Shown: positions 63,880-64,000 of the stretch, in pieces
How the letters are laid out: the number at the start of each line of letters is the position of its first letter
How positions within the stretch are numbered: position 1 is the first letter of the stretch
From: Lysinibacillus piscis
Lineage (GTDB): Bacteria; Bacillota; Bacilli; Bacillales_A; Planococcaceae
Direction: 5' to 3'
Assembly (NCBI RefSeq): GCF_026012395.1
Contig: NZ_BRZA01000001.1
Span: forward strand, 1,054,001 to 1,118,000
DNA length: 64,000 nucleotides
Program-made: the position numbers and the translations under genes
Notes under the pieces: generated by a model
What the model was told of the DNA's origin: nothing
Database searches by the model: none
What the model saw: only the letters and a program-made list of their open reading frames with translations

Positions 63880-64000
63880 TTATTCTTGTTCGTCTGATGC
63901 TACAACTTCCTCTAGCACTTCTTCAGCTACTTCTTCCACTATCTTCACTTTTTCACCAAAGACTGAGCGTTCTAATAGCTCTGCTACATCGAATGTACCG
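63880..64000 (-). CDS. C-terminal end of a protein, possibly an Fe-S oxidoreductase (FadF-like)
   Basis: Only the last 39 residues are visible: TFDVAELLERSVFGEKVKIVEE, then a Glu/Val-rich tail ending SDEQE. The gene runs off the right edge and is followed by a terminator. In Bacillales the gene next to such acyl-CoA clusters is often the FadF iron-sulfur reductase, so that is a context guess; the visible piece carries no diagnostic motif. Confidence 0.45.
   Translation of the reverse strand, partial: GTFDVAELLERSVFGEKVKIVEEVAEEVLEEVVASDEQE

Overview
This window is about 64 kb of low-GC Gram-positive chromosome, almost certainly from a motile, aerobic, endospore-forming Bacillales bacterium. 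Protein sequences and gene order fit a Lysinibacillus-like member of the Planococcaceae best, but genus is inferred from resemblance only. Gene order follows the Bacillus subtilis ywqA-ssbB-fabZ-flhPO-mbl-spoIIID, spoIIQ-spoIID-murAA-atp-upp-glyA-ywlG-rpiB-ywlE-ywlC-spoIIR-prmC-prfA-tdk-rpmE-rho-glpX-murAB-tal-fbaA-spo0F-ywjG-pyrG-rpoE backbone. Almost every gene is on the minus strand. The exceptions are ywqB-ywqA, ywpF and ywjG. I saw no rRNA, tRNA, CRISPR array, insertion sequence or prophage.

Layout. 1-4 kb: a cell-wall glycan pair (tagA end, wecC), two tandem divergent flagellin-like genes behind a sigma-D-like promoter, and an IDEAL-domain gene. 4-10 kb: a SWIM protein/SNF2 helicase operon, ssbB and ywpF. 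9.8-16.6 kb: a lipoprotein, fabZ, flhP/flhO, mbl and the sporulation genes spoIIID, spoIIQ and spoIID. 16.6-26 kb: murAA, ywzB and the full F1Fo ATP synthase operon atpIBEFHAGDC with a clear promoter. 26-40 kb: mnaA, upp, a PAS/GAF/GGDEF/EAL protein, glyA, ywlG, rpiB, a chemoreceptor, ywlE, mntP, ywlC, spoIIR, prmC, prfA, tdk, rpmE. 40-45 kb: an accessory insert between rpmE and rho holding an ABC exporter and a siderophore-type FecCD/FecE importer, with an excellent Fur box. 45-55 kb: rho, glpX, murAB, transaldolase, fbaA, spo0F, ywjG, pyrG with a CTP-sensing type leader, rpoE. 55-64 kb: a small membrane protein, fused isobutyryl-CoA mutase icmF, a TetR regulator, two acyl-CoA dehydrogenases, 3-hydroxyacyl-CoA dehydrogenase and thiolase, forming a fatty and branched-chain acid breakdown cluster with a strong cre candidate.

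How the genes work together. murAA and murAB feed peptidoglycan synthesis and mbl guides it. mnaA, wecC and tagA serve a ManNAc-type wall polymer. The spo genes cover the phosphorelay (spo0F), forespore-to-mother-cell signalling (spoIIR, spoIIQ), engulfment (spoIID) and mother-cell regulation (spoIIID). Acyl-CoA oxidation supplies electrons to respiration and the ATP synthase.

No wholly new multi-gene system stands out. The best leads are the decaying but open flagellin pair, a dispersed hairpin repeat that also sits inside the atp operon, genes lying directly behind strong terminators (icmF, ywzB), and the Fur-controlled exporter/importer insert. Many coding starts were moved inward because the Shine-Dalgarno site or promoter lies inside the longest frame.
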